The position numbers and the translations under genes were made by a program. Of a stretch of DNA of 6,178 nt, positions 5,477-6,178 are shown piece after piece. Under the pieces are notes generated by a model. It had not been told where the DNA came from. It made no database searches and worked only from the letters and a program-made list of their open reading frames with translations. Numbering within the stretch: position 1 is the first letter of the stretch; every line of letters begins with the position of its first letter. Source of the stretch: an uncultured Pseudomonadota bacterium (lineage in GTDB: Bacteria; Desulfobacterota_B; Binatia; UBA9968); the NCBI GenBank assembly GCA_946478635.1, contig CAMLCX010000308.1, positions 1 to 6,178 of the forward strand, read 5' to 3'.

Positions 5477-5698
5477 ATGCATGAAGTCAAACTTTCTACC
5501 AAGAACCAAATTGTTATCGGCCGAGAGGTCAGGAATGCCCTGGGCGTTAAGGCCGGCGACCGCCTGCTTGTTGTCCCAAGAGGAGATGCCGTCATCTTGC
5601 TTCGCAAGCCCAGGAAATACTCGAAGGCAATTGCCGGGATGGGCAGAGATATTTATGCATCGCGCTACCTCGACCAGGAGAGAGAAAGCTGGCGCTAG
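5477..5698 (+). CDS. AbrB/SpoVT-type (swapped-hairpin) antitoxin, TA module 4
   Basis: This 73-residue protein opens with the SpoVT-AbrB DNA-binding domain: VKLSTKNQIVIGREVRNALGVKAGDRLLVVPRGDAVILLRKP (residues 4-45). The tail IAGMGRDIYASRYLDQERESW is the usual toxin-binding helix of such antitoxins. The common 'IP-E-R' motif reads IGREVR here, a proline-to-glycine change at the turn. The ATG at 5477 was chosen because a perfect AGGAGG (5467-5472) precedes it and family members start at this point, although the frame is open further upstream. The toxin follows in the same direction, either after 23 bases or overlapping by 10 if the toxin starts at CTG 5689. It is expected to repress its own operon. 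Confidence 0.88.
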   Translation: MHEVKLSTKNQIVIGREVRNALGVKAGDRLLVVPRGDAVILLRKPRKYSKAIAGMGRDIYASRYLDQERESWR

Positions 5699-5721
5699 CA
5701 GCTAAAGGGCTAGTCCAATTT

Positions 5722-6147
5722 TTGGGCCGACATCGCAAAGTTGGACTGGATACAAGCGTCTTTATTTTTCAGGTCGAGGAAAACAAAAAATATTTTCATC
5801 TCACTGATTCTATTTTTAGTTGGCTTGAAGAGCCAAGAGTGCAAGCGGTGACTTCCACGATCACCTTACTGGAGTTGCTAGTGCAGCCCTACCGGCTAGC
5901 GGACATCGATCGCGTGAATAAATTCTACGCGTTACTCTCCACCTTCCCTCACTTGGAATGGGTCGCTCCGACGCTGGAAATTGCTGATATGGGAGCGCGA
6001 TTGCGAGCCGAGTACAATTTAAGAACCCCGGATGCCCTACAGGCAGCGACCGCCTTGAGCTGCGATGCAACGGGCTTCATATCCAATGATAGCGGATTTC
6101 GAAGAGTGGCTGGACTGGACGTCGTGGTTTTGGATGACCTACTGTAA
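5722..6147 (+). CDS. PIN-domain ribonuclease toxin, TA module 4
   Basis: From TTG 5722 this is a 141-residue PIN protein with intact acidic residues: Asp10 (VGLDTSVFIF), Glu51 (STITLLELLVQPYR), Asp104 (LRTPDALQAAT) and Asp123 (ISNDSGF). The 'GLDTSVFI' and 'TITLLELLVQP' motifs define the PIN group paired with AbrB-type antitoxins. It should be a Mg2+-dependent endoribonuclease of unknown target. TTG 5722 is the only conventional start, but the frame reads LALAAKGLVQFLGRHRKVGLD upstream of it, and AGGAG (5676-5680) sits eight bases before an in-frame CTG at 5689. That CTG would add 11 residues and overlap the antitoxin by 10 bases. The toxin looks active. No terminator is visible in the remaining 31 bases. 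Confidence 0.9.
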   Translation: MGRHRKVGLDTSVFIFQVEENKKYFHLTDSIFSWLEEPRVQAVTSTITLLELLVQPYRLADIDRVNKFYALLSTFPHLEWVAPTLEIADMGARLRAEYNLRTPDALQAATALSCDATGFISNDSGFRRVAGLDVVVLDDLL

Positions 6148-6178
6148 ACAGAATCTTCCAGAGGGCGGCAAGCTCGCC

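Noticed and set aside
1143..6147. Integron cassette array, suggested by the number of TA modules
   Set aside because: I found no integrase and no attC-like pairs of core sites between modules; the only GTTRRRY-like match I noticed (near 4324) lies inside mazF.

Overview
The window reads as an accessory, decaying region of the chromosome of an uncultivated soil- or sediment-type bacterium. Coding GC is moderate to high. Luciferase-like flavin oxidoreductases, cyclase/ATPase-TPR signalling proteins and dense toxin-antitoxin (TA) loci together recall lineages such as Tectomicrobia, Rokubacteria/NC10 or Binatota. That placement is a guess from gene content. Every recognisable gene lies on the + strand.

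Layout. Bases 1-66 hold nothing I can identify. A complete luciferase-like monooxygenase follows (67-1143). Next is TA module 1: an intact VapB-type antitoxin (1231-1467) and a VapC-type PIN toxin (1464-1938) whose middle has been replaced by a cluster of hairpins. Immediately behind it is a second, partial copy of the 3' end of the monooxygenase (1957-2133), so module 1 sits between direct repeats of one gene end. Bases 2134-2246 show nothing clear. The start of a secreted lipoprotein-like gene (2247-2489) is then cut off at its junction with a frameshifted remnant of a TPR-containing cyclase/ATPase regulator (2477-3583).

From 3627 to the right edge, three degraded copies of one unidentified 3' gene end (A 3627-3773, C 4518-4577, B 5263-5402) alternate with three more TA modules. 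These are a ribbon-helix-helix antitoxin with a frameshifted MazF (3906-4483), an intact Phd/YefM antitoxin with a PIN toxin (4637-5262), and an intact AbrB-type antitoxin with a PIN toxin (5477-6147).

How it fits together. There are four type II TA modules of four different antitoxin/toxin pairings within about 5 kb. The two left-hand ones keep the antitoxin and have lost the toxin; the two right-hand ones look functional and carry good palindromic operator candidates. The rest of the DNA is mostly truncated gene ends. The most notable pattern is that each TA module starts shortly after the 3' end of a gene or gene remnant, and related gene ends flank modules 1, 2 and 3. This suggests that TA cassettes moved or were duplicated together with the end of the preceding gene.
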